Assembly (NCBI RefSeq): GCF_000805385.1
Contig: NZ_JTJW01000009.1
Location: 372,001 to 436,000, forward strand
Length of the DNA: 64,000 nucleotides
DNA from: Mycolicibacterium setense
GTDB taxonomy: Bacteria; Actinomycetota; Actinomycetes; Mycobacteriales; Mycobacteriaceae
Direction: 5' to 3'
In this document: positions 1 through 9,037 of the stretch, piece after piece
Layout of the letters: every line of letters begins with the position of its first letter
Numbering within the stretch: position 1 is the stretch's first letter
Made by a program: the position numbers and the translations under genes
The notes under the pieces: model-generated
What the model saw: only the letters and a program-made list of their open reading frames with translations
Databases searched by the model: none
Told to the model about the DNA's origin: nothing

Positions 1-653
1 CCAAGATGGCCATGCCCGAGGTCGGCATCGGCTTCATCCCCGACGTCGGTGGTACGTACCTCCTTTCGCGGGCTCCGGGCCGGCTGGGCTTGCACGCCGC
101 GCTCACCGGTGCACCGTTCTCCGGGGCCGACGCGATCGCCATGGGCTTCGCCGATCACTACGTGCCCCATGACAAGCTGGCCGCCTTCACCGAGTCCGTC
201 GTCGCCGACGGCGTCGAGAACGCGCTGGCCACCTACGCCGTCGAACCGCCGGCCAGCCCCCTGCTGCAGGAGCGCGGCTGGATCGACGAGTGCTACGCGG
301 GCGACACCGTGGCAGATATCGTCACCGCGCTGCGCGGCCAGGGAGCCGCCGCCGAAAAGGCCGCCGATCTGATCGCCACCCGCTCCCCCATCGCGCTGGC
401 GGTGACGCTGGAAGCAGTGCGTCGGGCCGCGAAGCTGGAGACACTGGAAGACGTGCTGCGCCAGGAATACCGGACCTCGTGCGCATCGGTGAAATCCCAT
501 GATTTCGTCGAAGGCATCCGCGCTCAGCTCGTCGACAAGGACCGCAACCCGCAGTGGTCCCCTGCCTCGATCGACGCCGTCACCCCCGCCGACGTCGAGG
601 CGTACTTCGTTCCGGCAGAACCCGATCTGACCTTTCAGGAGGAGTCCAAATGA
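1..653 (+). CDS. echA9: 3-hydroxyisobutyryl-CoA hydrolase, C-terminal part (5' truncated by window edge)
   Basis: The reading frame is already open at the window edge, so only the C-terminal two thirds are visible. The segment [19 protein letters not shown] is typical of the crotonase-fold 3-hydroxyisobutyryl-CoA hydrolase (EchA9/HIBCH) family, which releases 3-hydroxyisobutyrate from its CoA ester in valine catabolism. The rest is the family's helical C-terminal region. The stop overlaps the next gene's start (ATGA), so it is translationally coupled to the EchA8-like gene, the same order as Rv1071c-Rv1070c in M. tuberculosis. The internal ATG at base 6 is not the true start, because the coding frame continues upstream of it. 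A general enoyl-CoA hydratase is the main alternative. Confidence 0.85.
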   Translation, partial: KMAMPEVGIGFIPDVGGTYLLSRAPGRLGLHAALTGAPFSGADAIAMGFADHYVPHDKLAAFTESVVADGVENALATYAVEPPASPLLQERGWIDECYAGDTVADIVTALRGQGAAAEKAADLIATRSPIALAVTLEAVRRAAKLETLEDVLRQEYRTSCASVKSHDFVEGIRAQLVDKDRNPQWSPASIDAVTPADVEAYFVPAEPDLTFQEESK

Positions 654-1426
654 GTGAGTTCGAGACGATCCTGGTGACCCGCACCGACCGGGTCGCCACC
701 ATCACGCTGAACCGGCCCAAGGCGCTCAACGCGCTCAACAGCCAGGTCATGACCGAAGTGACCAGTGCCGCAGCCGAACTCGACCGCGACTCCGGCGTCG
801 GCGCCATCATCCTCACCGGAAACGAGAAGGCGTTCGCCGCAGGCGCCGACATCAAGGAGATGGCCGAGCTGTCGTTCGCCGATGTGTACTCGGCCGACTT
901 CTTCGAGCTGTGGTCGAAGTTCGCGGCCACCCGCACCCCCACGATCGCCGCGGTCGCCGGGTATGCGCTGGGCGGCGGCTGCGAGTTGGCGATGATGTGC
1001 GACATCCTGATCGCCGCGGATACGGCCAAGTTCGGCCAGCCCGAGATCAAGCTGGGCGTGCTGCCGGGCATGGGTGGTTCCCAGCGGCTGACCCGAGCGA
1101 TCGGCAAGGCCAAGGCGATGGACCTCATCCTCACCGGTCGCACCATCGACGCCGTGGAAGCCGAACGGGCAGGCCTGGTTTCCCGCCTGGTGCCGGCGGA
1201 CTCGCTGATCGACGAGGCCCTTGCCGTGGCGGAGACCATCGCCGGGATGTCGCTTTCGGCCTCGCGGATGGCCAAGGAAGCGGTCAACCGCGCCTTCGAG
1301 TCCAGCCTGGCCGAGGGTTTGCTCTACGAGCGCAGGCTGTTCCATTCGGCCTTCGCCACAGCCGACCAGAAGGAAGGCATGGCGGCGTTCTCCGAGAAGC
1401 GCGCCGCCAACTTCACCCATCGCTAA
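650..1426 (+). CDS. echA8: Enoyl-CoA hydratase
   Basis: This 258-residue crotonase hydrates trans-2-enoyl-CoA to 3-hydroxyacyl-CoA in beta-oxidation. Visible family marks are the oxyanion-hole segment [10 protein letters not shown], the glycine-rich turn [13 protein letters not shown] with the first catalytic Glu, and [15 protein letters not shown] with the second catalytic Glu. The length matches the 250-260 residues usual for the family. The start at 650 is chosen because AGGAGGAG at 637-644 lies at good spacing and because it gives MSEFETILV, which matches family N-termini. The start overlaps the upstream stop by four bases, so the two acyl-CoA genes form an operon. The Rv1069c-like gene follows after nine bases. 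Confidence 0.93.
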   Translation: MSEFETILVTRTDRVATITLNRPKALNALNSQVMTEVTSAAAELDRDSGVGAIILTGNEKAFAAGADIKEMAELSFADVYSADFFELWSKFAATRTPTIAAVAGYALGGGCELAMMCDILIAADTAKFGQPEIKLGVLPGMGGSQRLTRAIGKAKAMDLILTGRTIDAVEAERAGLVSRLVPADSLIDEALAVAETIAGMSLSASRMAKEAVNRAFESSLAEGLLYERRLFHSAFATADQKEGMAAFSEKRAANFTHR

Positions 1427-1435
1427 AGTCGACGG

Positions 1436-3154
1436 GTGACCGACACCGACTCACCCTCACCGGCCACCGTTACCGCCGAGGCTCCATCCGAGCCCGCAGC
1501 CGGTCCGGCGGCCAAGCCGGTGTGGTGGCTACGCCACTACACGTTCTTCGGTACCGCGGTGGGGCTGGTGTTCATCTGGTTCTCGCTGACGCCGTCGCTG
1601 CTGCCGCGCGGCCCGCTGTTCCAGGGCCTGGTCAGTGGCGCGGCCGGCGCAACGGGCTATGGCCTCGGCGTTTTCGGGGTGTGGCTGGTGCGCTACATGC
1701 GTTCGGCGGAGACCAGCCCGCGCGCGCCGAAGTGGGCGTGGTTGGCCTTGCTGGTCGTCGGCGTCATCGGCCAGATCCTGATGATCGTGTACTTCCACGT
1801 GTGGCAGGACGAGATCCGCGACTTCATGGGAGTGCCCCGGCTGAAGTTCTGGGATCACCCGTTGACCGCGGTGCTCTCGATCGTGGTGCTGTTCGCGTTC
1901 GTCGAGTTGGGCCAGCTGATCGGCAAGCTGGTGCGATTCCTGGACCGCAAGCTGGATCGTTTTCTTCCACCACGGGTTTCGGCCGTCGTGGTCGTGGCGT
2001 TGTTGTTGGCATTGAGCGTTGCCTTGCTCAACGGTGTGGTGGCCCGGGTGGCGATGGACACCATCAACCGGACCTTCGCGGCCGTCAACGATGAGGATGA
2101 CCCCGACTTCCCCGCGCCGATGACGAATCTGCGCTCGGGAGGCCCGCAATCGCTGGCCGCATGGGAGACGCTGGGCCATCAGGGCCGGGTGTTCGTGTCG
2201 GCCGGCCCTACGGTGCAACAACTTTCGCGGTTCAACGGCAAACCCGCGACAGAACCCATCCGCGCGTACGCCGGCCTGCATTCCGCCGACGGCATCAAAG
2301 CCACTGCGGCGCTGGCGGCCAGGGAATTACAGCGCACCGGCGGGCTGAACCGGGCTGTGGTCGCGGTGGCCACCACGACCGGCACGGGCTGGATCAACGA
2401 GGCCGAGGCCTCGGCCCTGGAGTACATGTACAACGGCAACACCGCGATCGTGAGCATGCAGTACTCGTTCCTGCCCAGCTGGCTGTCGTTCCTGGTCGAT
2501 CAGGAGAACGCGTTGCAGGCGGGGCAGGCGTTGTTCGAGGCGGTCGACGCGTTGGTGCGCGCGATGCCACAGGAGCAGCGCCCCAAGTTGGTGGTATTCG
2601 GCGAGAGCCTGGGATCGTTCGGCGGGGAGGCACCGTTCCTGGCGCTGAACAATCTCGTCGCCCGCACCGACGGCGCGCTGTTCTCGGGCCCGACGTTCAA
2701 GAACACGATCTGGACGACGCTCACCCGGGATCGCGATGCCGTTTCACCGGAGTGGTTGCCGATCTACGACAACGGCGAAAACGTCCGGTTCAGCGCGACA
2801 GCGGAGAATCTGGACCGGCCCGACGCGCCGTGGGGCCACCCGCGCGCGGTGTACCTGCAACACGCGTCGGACCCGATCTCGTGGTGGACGCCCGACTTGT
2901 TGTTCGCCAAACCGGACTGGCTCCGCGAGCCCCGCGGGTATGACGTATCGCGCCGCATGGAGTGGATTCCGATGGTGACGTTCCTGCAGGTGTCAGCGGA
3001 CATGGCGGTGGCAGTCGACGTGCCCGACGGACACGGCCATGTGTACGTGAAGAACGTGGCCGACGCGTGGGCCGCGGTGCTTCAGCCGCCGGGGTGGACA
3101 CCGGAGATGACCGCGAAACTGCGGCCGATGCTGTCGAACAACGAAAACGCTTGA
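1436..3154 (+). CDS. Membrane-anchored alpha/beta-hydrolase (Abhydrolase_9 family, Rv1069c-like)
   Basis: The product has 572 residues from a GTG start. The N-terminal third has about four hydrophobic segments (roughly residues 35-55, 65-85, 100-120 and 145-200), which fits the Abhydrolase_9 N-terminal membrane region. The C-terminal half contains the nucleophile elbow GESLG with Ser391, a mixed alpha/beta core, and a late His in DGHGHVYV. Substrate is unknown; esterase or lipase activity on envelope lipid is an inference from the fold. It starts nine bases after echA8 and is probably in the same transcript, matching the Rv1071c-Rv1070c-Rv1069c order in M. tuberculosis. Confidence 0.85.
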   Translation: MTDTDSPSPATVTAEAPSEPAAGPAAKPVWWLRHYTFFGTAVGLVFIWFSLTPSLLPRGPLFQGLVSGAAGATGYGLGVFGVWLVRYMRSAETSPRAPKWAWLALLVVGVIGQILMIVYFHVWQDEIRDFMGVPRLKFWDHPLTAVLSIVVLFAFVELGQLIGKLVRFLDRKLDRFLPPRVSAVVVVALLLALSVALLNGVVARVAMDTINRTFAAVNDEDDPDFPAPMTNLRSGGPQSLAAWETLGHQGRVFVSAGPTVQQLSRFNGKPATEPIRAYAGLHSADGIKATAALAARELQRTGGLNRAVVAVATTTGTGWINEAEASALEYMYNGNTAIVSMQYSFLPSWLSFLVDQENALQAGQALFEAVDALVRAMPQEQRPKLVVFGESLGSFGGEAPFLALNNLVARTDGALFSGPTFKNTIWTTLTRDRDAVSPEWLPIYDNGENVRFSATAENLDRPDAPWGHPRAVYLQHASDPISWWTPDLLFAKPDWLREPRGYDVSRRMEWIPMVTFLQVSADMAVAVDVPDGHGHVYVKNVADAWAAVLQPPGWTPEMTAKLRPMLSNNENA

Positions 3155-3165
3155 GCCGCAGCAGG

Positions 3166-3534
3166 TCAGGCGTGTCCGGCCGCCACCAGGGCGTGATAGC
3201 CGCCGACGACGTCGGTGGACCGGTGCAGCCCCAGGTCGACCAGCGAGGCGGCGGCCAGGCTTGAGGTGTAGCCCTCCGAGCACAGGATCACCCAGTAGAC
3301 GTCGTCGTCGACGGCCTGCGGAATCCGCGCATCGCTGGTCGGGTCGCAGCGCCACTCCAGCACGTTGCGCTCGATGATCAGGGCGCCGGGCACCGAGCCC
3401 TCGGCCGCGCGTTGTGCCTCCGGTCGGATGTCGACCAGCACGGCGCCGGAGTCCAGCGCCTCGGGAAGATCTGAGGCGGGCAGCCGGCGCAGGCGGGCCC
3501 GGGCCTGCTCCAGCACGGTGTCGATACGGCTCAT
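3166..3534 (-). CDS. Single-domain rhodanese-like sulfurtransferase
   Basis: This 122-residue protein has the rhodanese layout. VLVDIRPEAQRAAEGSVPGA is the conserved CH2A-like segment, and Cys85 lies in the active-site loop CSEGYTSS, so the persulfide-carrying cysteine is present. It is likely to move sulfane sulfur or act on thiosulfate in the cytoplasm. Its ATG lies two bases beyond the stop of the cysteine dioxygenase gene, and its Shine-Dalgarno sequence (GGAGGG) sits in that gene's 3' end, so the pair is an operon. M. tuberculosis has the same pair (Rv1065/Rv1066). The context suggests handling of sulfur released in cysteine oxidation. Confidence 0.87.
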   Translation of the reverse strand: MSRIDTVLEQARARLRRLPASDLPEALDSGAVLVDIRPEAQRAAEGSVPGALIIERNVLEWRCDPTSDARIPQAVDDDVYWVILCSEGYTSSLAAASLVDLGLHRSTDVVGGYHALVAAGHA

Positions 3535-3536
3535 CG

Positions 3537-4061
3537 CTATCCCTCCGGCGCGTCGGTGAGTTCGGTGCGGTTGCGCCGCAACGTGTTGTGCGGCGTCACT
3601 TCGTAGTAGGACATCGCGGTCAGCGGCGGCGAGTAGGCGTGCACGCTCAGCGTCGGCCCCGACACCGTCACCGGACCGTGCGCATGCACCACATCGTGGA
3701 CCCAGCCCAGCGGGAAGGCCGCCTGATCGCCTGCCGTCAGCCGCCGTTGCCGCAACAGCTCACCGTCCCAACGAGTTTCGCGCAGTGAACCGGACACCAC
3801 GGTCAAGGCACCCAGTGAGCCGCCGTGGTCGTGCAGTTCGGTCGACCTGTCGGGCACCCAGCTGATCAGCCAGACCTCGACTTCGTCGTCGCCGGACAAC
3901 CGGGTGTACCAACGGTCGTCCTTCGGCAGCCCGCGCAGCAGACGGTCATAGCGTCCGGACAACACGTCGTCGGCGGCGCGGTCGGTGGCGTGCAGCAGGT
4001 CGGGCAATCGCAGCCGGGTTGGCGCGGAGACGGCAGGAATGGGCGCAAGAGTGGACAGCAT
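3537..4061 (-). CDS. Cysteine dioxygenase (type I, cupin)
   Basis: This 174-residue cupin has HDHGG at residues 77-81 (two of the three iron-binding histidines) and WVHDVVHAHG at 120-129, which supplies the third. Cysteine dioxygenases use Fe(II) and O2 to convert L-cysteine to cysteine sulfinate. Length and motif order fit the bacterial thiol dioxygenases; 3-mercaptopropionate dioxygenase is the main alternative. A GGAG sequence precedes the ATG. The rhodanese gene follows immediately. The 120-base region upstream is shared with divergent lpqV and carries a short Cys-Cys ORF, suggesting cysteine-dependent control. Confidence 0.85.
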   Translation of the reverse strand: MLSTLAPIPAVSAPTRLRLPDLLHATDRAADDVLSGRYDRLLRGLPKDDRWYTRLSGDDEVEVWLISWVPDRSTELHDHGGSLGALTVVSGSLRETRWDGELLRQRRLTAGDQAAFPLGWVHDVVHAHGPVTVSGPTLSVHAYSPPLTAMSYYEVTPHNTLRRNRTELTDAPEG

Positions 4062-4106
4062 CAGTGAAGCTCCAGGGATGACGGCGGATCAGGGCAGACG
4101 GGCGCG

Positions 4107-4151
4107 CTAGCGAGCCCGACAACACTCCTGGAATCCGGTCCCTTCCGTCAC
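4107..4151 (-). CDS. Short upstream ORF with tandem cysteine codons (candidate leader peptide)
   Basis: On the minus strand, 45 bases upstream of the cysteine dioxygenase gene, a GTG opens a 14-codon ORF reading MTEGTGFQECCRAR and then stops. Two consecutive TGT codons sit near its end. Mycobacteria are known to use short, often leaderless, ORFs with consecutive Cys codons as cysteine-responsive attenuators upstream of sulfur genes; I infer a similar role here. The weak point is the promoter. The best -10-like sequence (TATGCA, 4164-4169) would leave a leader of about six bases, so a leaderless start is not supported exactly. It could also be a chance ORF. Confidence 0.35.
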   Translation of the reverse strand: MTEGTGFQECCRAR

Positions 4152-4167
4152 GGCGGCCAGTGTTGCA

Positions 4168-4173
4168 TAGATT
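4168..4173 (+). promoter_or_regulatory. Leaderless -10 hexamer for lpqV
   Basis: TAGATT lies exactly at -12 to -7 relative to the A of the lpqV ATG at 4180. There is no Shine-Dalgarno sequence. This matches the mycobacterial TANNNT rule for leaderless transcripts and supports the chosen start. Confidence 0.6.
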
Positions 4174-4179
4174 GGCGGC

Positions 4180-4638
4180 ATGCGCAGTTACACGTGGACC
4201 ACACGCCTGACCGCCGGAGCCGTCACAGCCGCCGGGCTGGGCCTGCTGATCGGATGCTCGACGGAGGCCGGCAAGGATCAGTCCGGAGAGTCCGCGGTGC
4301 CCTCCCCGCCGACCACCACAACCGCCGAGGCGGCGACCCCCACGGCCAAGCCCGGCGAGGTCGCGGTGTCCCCCGGCGGGGTGACCACCGCGGTCGGCGC
4401 TGACGCGCAGTCCACCGAAGAGGAGTATTTCCAGGCCTGTCACGCCGCGAAGGTGTGGATGGACGGCAAGGGCGGCGACCTCAAGGCGCAGGTCGAGCCG
4501 TACCTGGCGAGCCTGCAGGCACCTGGCGCGGCACCAGGGCCGGGCACCTACAACGTGGCGTGGGCCGAGCTGGAGCCGGCCCGGCAGGCCGCTGTCATCG
4601 TCGCGGCGCGAGCGGCCGCCGACGAACTCTGCAGCTAG
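4180..4638 (+). CDS. lpqV: LpqV-like lipoprotein
   Basis: This 152-residue protein has a short signal peptide ending in the lipobox LIGC (Cys26), so it should be lipid-anchored outside the membrane. A Ser/Pro/Thr-rich linker (about residues 30-65) is followed by a compact domain with two cysteines. Length, position and neighbours match LpqV (Rv1064c). Function is unknown. The gene is predicted to be leaderless. Its last four bases overlap the 3' end of the convergent SulP gene. Confidence 0.75.
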   Translation: MRSYTWTTRLTAGAVTAAGLGLLIGCSTEAGKDQSGESAVPSPPTTTTAEAATPTAKPGEVAVSPGGVTTAVGADAQSTEEEYFQACHAAKVWMDGKGGDLKAQVEPYLASLQAPGAAPGPGTYNVAWAELEPARQAAVIVAARAAADELCS

Positions 4639-6344
4639 TTCGAATCACGCTGCGGCGAATCCCCCGGCGCGCCGCCCTGGGCGGCCACCCAGGCACGTCC
4701 CCGCTCGACGGCGATGTCGAGTGCGCCGAATATCCGGTCGGTGGCCGGTTCGATGCCGTCGTCGCCCAGCAGGTCGTCGAGACCGCCGCGCCGCAGCACC
4801 TCCGCGGTCCCGGGTTCGACGCCGGCGATGATCAGCCGTCCGTTGTTGGCCTTCAGCTGGCCGGCCCAGCGGCGCAGCGCCTTGATCGTCACCGACGACG
4901 GCACATCGGGCAGCGCCCGCAGGCTCAGCACCACGACGGCATTTGAGGTGCCCTCGGCGCGCGGCCAGTCCTCGTCGATGCGGGCCACCTCGGCGAACAG
5001 CCCGACCCCGGCGTAGTGCAGCACGGTGACGTCGTTACTGGCGCACTTTTCGGGAACCGGTGATTCCTTCCAGTCACCGTCTCCGGTCGGTGTCAGCGCC
5101 ACCAACTGCGCGGCCTTGGCCGCCTTGGCGCAGTAGAGCACCAGTGAGGTGATCACGCCGATGAGGATCGCGGTGTGCAACGGCAGCTGCGTGGTGGCCG
5201 CGAAGGTCACCAGCATCGCCACCGCCGACAGCGGGGCGACGCGCAGCACCAGCTTGATGTCGGGCAGCCGGCCGACCACGAGTTCGGCGCCGATCACCAG
5301 GATCAGCCCGCCGATCACCGGCATCGGGATGATCTCCGCGGCAGACCCGGCCACCAGCACCAGCAGCGCGAGCCAGATGCCGGCGAAGATGCCTGACCAC
5401 CGGGTCTGGGCACCCGCCGAGGTCGACACCCCGGTGCGCGACAGTGAACCGCCGGCCGGCAGCGCACCGAACAGTCCGCCCGCGACGTTGGCCGCGCCCT
5501 GGGCCAGGAAATCGCCGTTCATGTTGGTGCGGCTGCCGTCGGGATTGGGCACGGCAGCCGAGATTCCGGCGGCCTGGGCCAGGGCGACGAGTGCCACCGC
5601 CACGCCGCCGACGAGCAGTTCGGGTATGGCGGCGAAGTTCGGAACCGTCACCGGTGGAAGCGCATTCGCGATCGACGCGATGTCACCGACAGTTTCGACG
5701 TCCACCTTTGCCACCGCGACAACAGCGGTGACAACCACCAGCGCGAGCAGGGTCGCGAAGGACTCCAGCGGTTTGATGAAGTGGAACACCGCCCATACCG
5801 CGACGGTGCCAAGAGCCACCGCCACCGCGGCGCCGGACCACAGACCGATGTGGGCCAACGCGTCGATGAATTTGCCGATGGTGTTGCCGCTCTGCGGTTT
5901 GTATCCCGTGGCGTCGCCGAGCACGCCGGCGACGATCTGCAGGGCGATGCCGGTGGAGAAACCGGTCATCACGGCGTTGGAGACGAAGTTCATGATCGAG
6001 CCGAACCGCAGCAGGCCGAACAGCAGCATCACGACACCGACCACGATCGCCAGGGCGGCGACGTTGGCGGGATCGGCCGGATCCAGCCCGGCCTCCTTGA
6101 GCACGCTGCGCGATGTCAGTGCGATCGCGCTCGTCAGCGTCGTCACCATCAGCACCGTGCGGGCGAACAGTGACCCGACGATGCCGGGCACGATGCCGGC
6201 GTAGATGCCTGCCACCGGGTTGAACCCGCCGATGCTGGCATAGGCCATTCCCTCGGGAATGGAGAACAACCCCGTCACCAGCCCGGCAATCACATCTCGA
6301 GGCTTGGGACGGCCCAGTTTCCGCGCGAATGTTGGTGCGCCCAC
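4635..6344 (-). CDS. SulP family anion transporter with STAS domain
   Basis: This 569-residue membrane protein starts at a GTG preceded by GGAGGG. The N-terminal segment with LFSIPEGMAYASIGG carries the SulP signature, followed by about 10-12 hydrophobic helices. The last 130 residues form a soluble STAS-like domain. SulP proteins move sulfate, bicarbonate or other anions; the sulfur genes beside it favour sulfate or sulfite, but sequence alone cannot decide. It is divergent from a second SulP gene and its 3' end overlaps lpqV. Neither SulP gene is at this place in the M. tuberculosis order as I recall it. Confidence 0.88.
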   Translation of the reverse strand: MGAPTFARKLGRPKPRDVIAGLVTGLFSIPEGMAYASIGGFNPVAGIYAGIVPGIVGSLFARTVLMVTTLTSAIALTSRSVLKEAGLDPADPANVAALAIVVGVVMLLFGLLRFGSIMNFVSNAVMTGFSTGIALQIVAGVLGDATGYKPQSGNTIGKFIDALAHIGLWSGAAVAVALGTVAVWAVFHFIKPLESFATLLALVVVTAVVAVAKVDVETVGDIASIANALPPVTVPNFAAIPELLVGGVAVALVALAQAAGISAAVPNPDGSRTNMNGDFLAQGAANVAGGLFGALPAGGSLSRTGVSTSAGAQTRWSGIFAGIWLALLVLVAGSAAEIIPMPVIGGLILVIGAELVVGRLPDIKLVLRVAPLSAVAMLVTFAATTQLPLHTAILIGVITSLVLYCAKAAKAAQLVALTPTGDGDWKESPVPEKCASNDVTVLHYAGVGLFAEVARIDEDWPRAEGTSNAVVVLSLRALPDVPSSVTIKALRRWAGQLKANNGRLIIAGVEPGTAEVLRRGGLDDLLGDDGIEPATDRIFGALDIAVERGRAWVAAQGGAPGDSPQRDSN

Positions 6345-6391
6345 GTATCAACCCTCCCACGAAACAGATCGTGGTGGGCGATACTTCGGAT

Positions 6392-7978
6392 GTGCGCGTG
6401 CCGGGAATCGTTCCGTATCAGAGGGCGTGGCTACGCGCCGACGTGGTGGCCGGTCTGGCCGCCGGGGCGGTGATCATTCCGCAGGCCATGGCCTACGCGA
6501 CCGTGGCCCACATGCCGGTCCAGTTCGGGCTGTACACCTGCATGTTGCCGCTGGTGGTGTACGCATTCATCGGTGGATCGCGGACGGCAAGCGTCAGCAC
6601 CACTTCGACGATCGCGACGTTGAGTGCGTCGACCATGCTCGGCGCCGGCATCGCGGCCGGATCCCCGGACGCCCAAGCACATCTGATCACGCTGACACTG
6701 CTGGTCGGAGCGTTCCTGCTCGCGGCACGGCTGCTGCGACTCGGCGCGATCATCGAGAACATCAACGAGGCAACGTTACTCGGCATCAAGGTCGGTGTCG
6801 GCCTGACTGTCGCCGCTGCCCAGATCCCCAAACTGTTTGGTGTGCAAGATGATCCGCATGCCACCGGTTTCTTCCACATCCTGTGGTCGGTGCTGCGCCA
6901 CCTCGGCGACGCGAATCTGCCCACGGTGCTGTTGTCCATCGTCACGATCACGCTGCTGCTGTTGATCGGAAAGCTCGCCCCACTGGTGCCCGGGCCTCTG
7001 GTCGTGGTGGCGCTCGGTATCGCGCTGGCCGCCTTCGGTGGGCTGCCGTCGATGGGTGTGGAGTTGATTCCCGAGGTGCCGCGAGGCATTCCGCTGCCGG
7101 CTCTGCCCGCACTCGACCACATCGGTCAGCTGATCCCGGGCGCATTGGCGATCGCGATGATGGCGTTCCTGGAGACCGTCGCGGTGGCCCGCGGCGTTCG
7201 CCGCCATGACGAACCACAGATCGACGCCGATCGCGAGCTGTCCGCCACCGGCATTGCGGCACTGGTCAGTTCGTTCTTCCACTCGCTGCCGCCAGCCGGA
7301 GGCTTCTCGCAGACCGGGATGAACCTCCGCGTCGGCGCTCGATCCCAGGTCTGCGGTCTGGTCACCGCAGGGCTCGCAGTTCTGGTGGCGGTATTCCTGG
7401 CGCCTGTGCTCTCCAAGCTGCCGCAGGCGACGCTCGGCGCGATGGTGTTGGTCGCGGTGCTCGGTCTCATCGACATCGGCGCACTGCGGCGGTTGTATCG
7501 GTTCGACAAGCTGGAATTCAGTCTCGCCGCGATCGTCGGGGTGTTCGGTCTCACCGTCGGTCTGCTGCCCGCCGTCGCAGTCGGAGTCCTGCTGACCCTG
7601 TATTTCGTACTGAGGGAGGCCAATCGCGCTCACGTCGTAGAAGTCTCCGGGGATCCGCTGGTCCTGCGTTTCGAACTCGGGCTCTACACGGCCAACCTGC
7701 GAGCCAACACCGAGGCGGTCGTCGCGTTGGTCGGTGCGCGCGAACCGCGCCCTCAGGTGGTGATCCTCGATCTGTCCCGGTTGCCCTGGCTGACCTCGAC
7801 GATCCTTGACGGGTTACGCGATCTGGAGAACCAGCTCGACGGCATCGAGGTCCGGTATGCCGGGCTGAGCGATGAGCTGCACGAGACAGCACGGCGCTGG
7901 CCCTGGTGGCAGGAGGTGGAAAGCCAGGGGCGCTACTTCGGCACCACTGGCGACGGAGTCGATTCGACCAGGCAGTGA
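6392..7978 (+). CDS. Second SulP family anion transporter with STAS domain
   Basis: This is a SulP permease of about 528 residues with the signature AGAVIIPQAMAYATVAHMP near its N-terminus, 10-12 predicted helices, and a C-terminal STAS domain from about residue 415. It is divergent from the other SulP gene, so the two are head to head. The frame is open from an ATG at 6329, but that start would overlap the neighbour's start. The GTG at 6392 has a -10-like GATACT at -12 to -7 and begins just before conserved sequence, so I prefer it; GTGs at 6371 and 6374 are also possible. Substrate is unknown; sulfate and bicarbonate are both plausible. Confidence 0.85.
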   Translation: MRVPGIVPYQRAWLRADVVAGLAAGAVIIPQAMAYATVAHMPVQFGLYTCMLPLVVYAFIGGSRTASVSTTSTIATLSASTMLGAGIAAGSPDAQAHLITLTLLVGAFLLAARLLRLGAIIENINEATLLGIKVGVGLTVAAAQIPKLFGVQDDPHATGFFHILWSVLRHLGDANLPTVLLSIVTITLLLLIGKLAPLVPGPLVVVALGIALAAFGGLPSMGVELIPEVPRGIPLPALPALDHIGQLIPGALAIAMMAFLETVAVARGVRRHDEPQIDADRELSATGIAALVSSFFHSLPPAGGFSQTGMNLRVGARSQVCGLVTAGLAVLVAVFLAPVLSKLPQATLGAMVLVAVLGLIDIGALRRLYRFDKLEFSLAAIVGVFGLTVGLLPAVAVGVLLTLYFVLREANRAHVVEVSGDPLVLRFELGLYTANLRANTEAVVALVGAREPRPQVVILDLSRLPWLTSTILDGLRDLENQLDGIEVRYAGLSDELHETARRWPWWQEVESQGRYFGTTGDGVDSTRQ

Positions 7979-8044
7979 GCCGCTCGGCAAGCCACTTGGC
8001 AGGCGTCTTCACGGACATCGCGGATCAAACCGCAGAATGGACGC

Positions 8045-9025
8045 ATGCGCGTTGCTCTGGCTCTCGGCAGTGGTGGGGCACGCGGCTACGCCCACATCGG
8101 GGTGATCAACGAGCTGAGCGACCGCGGCTACGAGGTCGTCGGCGTGTCCGGGTCGTCGATGGGTGCGCTGGTCGGCGGCCTGCACGCGGCGGGGAAGCTG
8201 GAGGATTTCGCCGACTGGGCACGGACTTTGACCCAGCGGGCGGTGTTGCGGCTGCTGGATCCGTCGATCACCGCGGCGGGCATCCTGCGCGCCGAGAAGA
8301 TCCTCGACGCGGTCCGCGACATCGTCGGCGAGGCCACGATCGAGGACCTGCCGATCCCCTACACGGCGGTCGCGACGGATCTGATCGCGGGCAAGTCGGT
8401 GTGGCTGCAACGCGGCCCGGTGGTCTCGGCGATCCGCGCGTCGATCGCCATTCCCGGGGTGATCGCCCCGCATGTGCTCAACGGCCGGTTGCTGGGCGAC
8501 GGCGGCATCCTGGACCCGCTGCCCATGGCGCCGATTGCCGCGGTCAACGCGGACCTCACCATCGCGGTCAGCCTGTCCGGCGGTGACCCGGGCACTGCCG
8601 CGGCCACACCCGAAGATCCCGACCGGCGCCCCACCACCGAATGGCTCAACCGCATGATGCGCAGCACCTCGGCGGTGCTGGACACCGCATCGGTGCGCGC
8701 CGTGTTGGATCGGCCAACGGCCCGCGCGGTACTGAGCCGGTTCGGGGCGTCACTCCCGGAAGGCGATGACCCCGAAATCGATCCCGACGGTGAACCTCCG
8801 GTTGTCGCCGAGCCGGCCGGGGTGCCGCGGCTGGGCAGCTTCGAGGTGATGTACCGCACCATCGACATCGCGCAGGCCGCGCTGGCCCGGCACACGCTCG
8901 CGGCCTACCCGCCGGACCTTCTGATCGAGGTGCCCCGCACGGTGTGCCGCAGCCTGGAGTTCAACCGCGCGGCCGAGGTGATCGACGTGGGACGGGAACT
9001 GACCGCCCGCGCGCTCGACGGCTGA
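8045..9025 (+). CDS. Patatin-like phospholipase (Rv1063c-like)
   Basis: This 326-residue protein starts with the oxyanion motif LGSGGARGYAHIG, followed by the nucleophile elbow GSSMG and the catalytic GDGGILDPLP. All elements of a Ser-Asp patatin dyad are therefore present. Related bacterial NTE-type patatins hydrolyse phospholipids or acyl esters. No signal peptide is seen, so it is probably cytoplasmic or membrane-associated. It is convergent with a second patatin gene across a strong hairpin; the same pair occurs as Rv1063c/Rv1062 in M. tuberculosis. The middle section (about residues 180-250) is Pro/Asp-rich and less conserved. Confidence 0.88.
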   Translation: MRVALALGSGGARGYAHIGVINELSDRGYEVVGVSGSSMGALVGGLHAAGKLEDFADWARTLTQRAVLRLLDPSITAAGILRAEKILDAVRDIVGEATIEDLPIPYTAVATDLIAGKSVWLQRGPVVSAIRASIAIPGVIAPHVLNGRLLGDGGILDPLPMAPIAAVNADLTIAVSLSGGDPGTAAATPEDPDRRPTTEWLNRMMRSTSAVLDTASVRAVLDRPTARAVLSRFGASLPEGDDPEIDPDGEPPVVAEPAGVPRLGSFEVMYRTIDIAQAALARHTLAAYPPDLLIEVPRTVCRSLEFNRAAEVIDVGRELTARALDG

Positions 9026-9037
9026 CCGCCGCATTTT

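Noticed and set aside
910-2094. Long plus-strand open frame across echA8 and the next gene
   Set aside because: It is a shadow frame over two real genes, rich in Arg/Gly/Pro with no motif, and bridges an obvious gene boundary.
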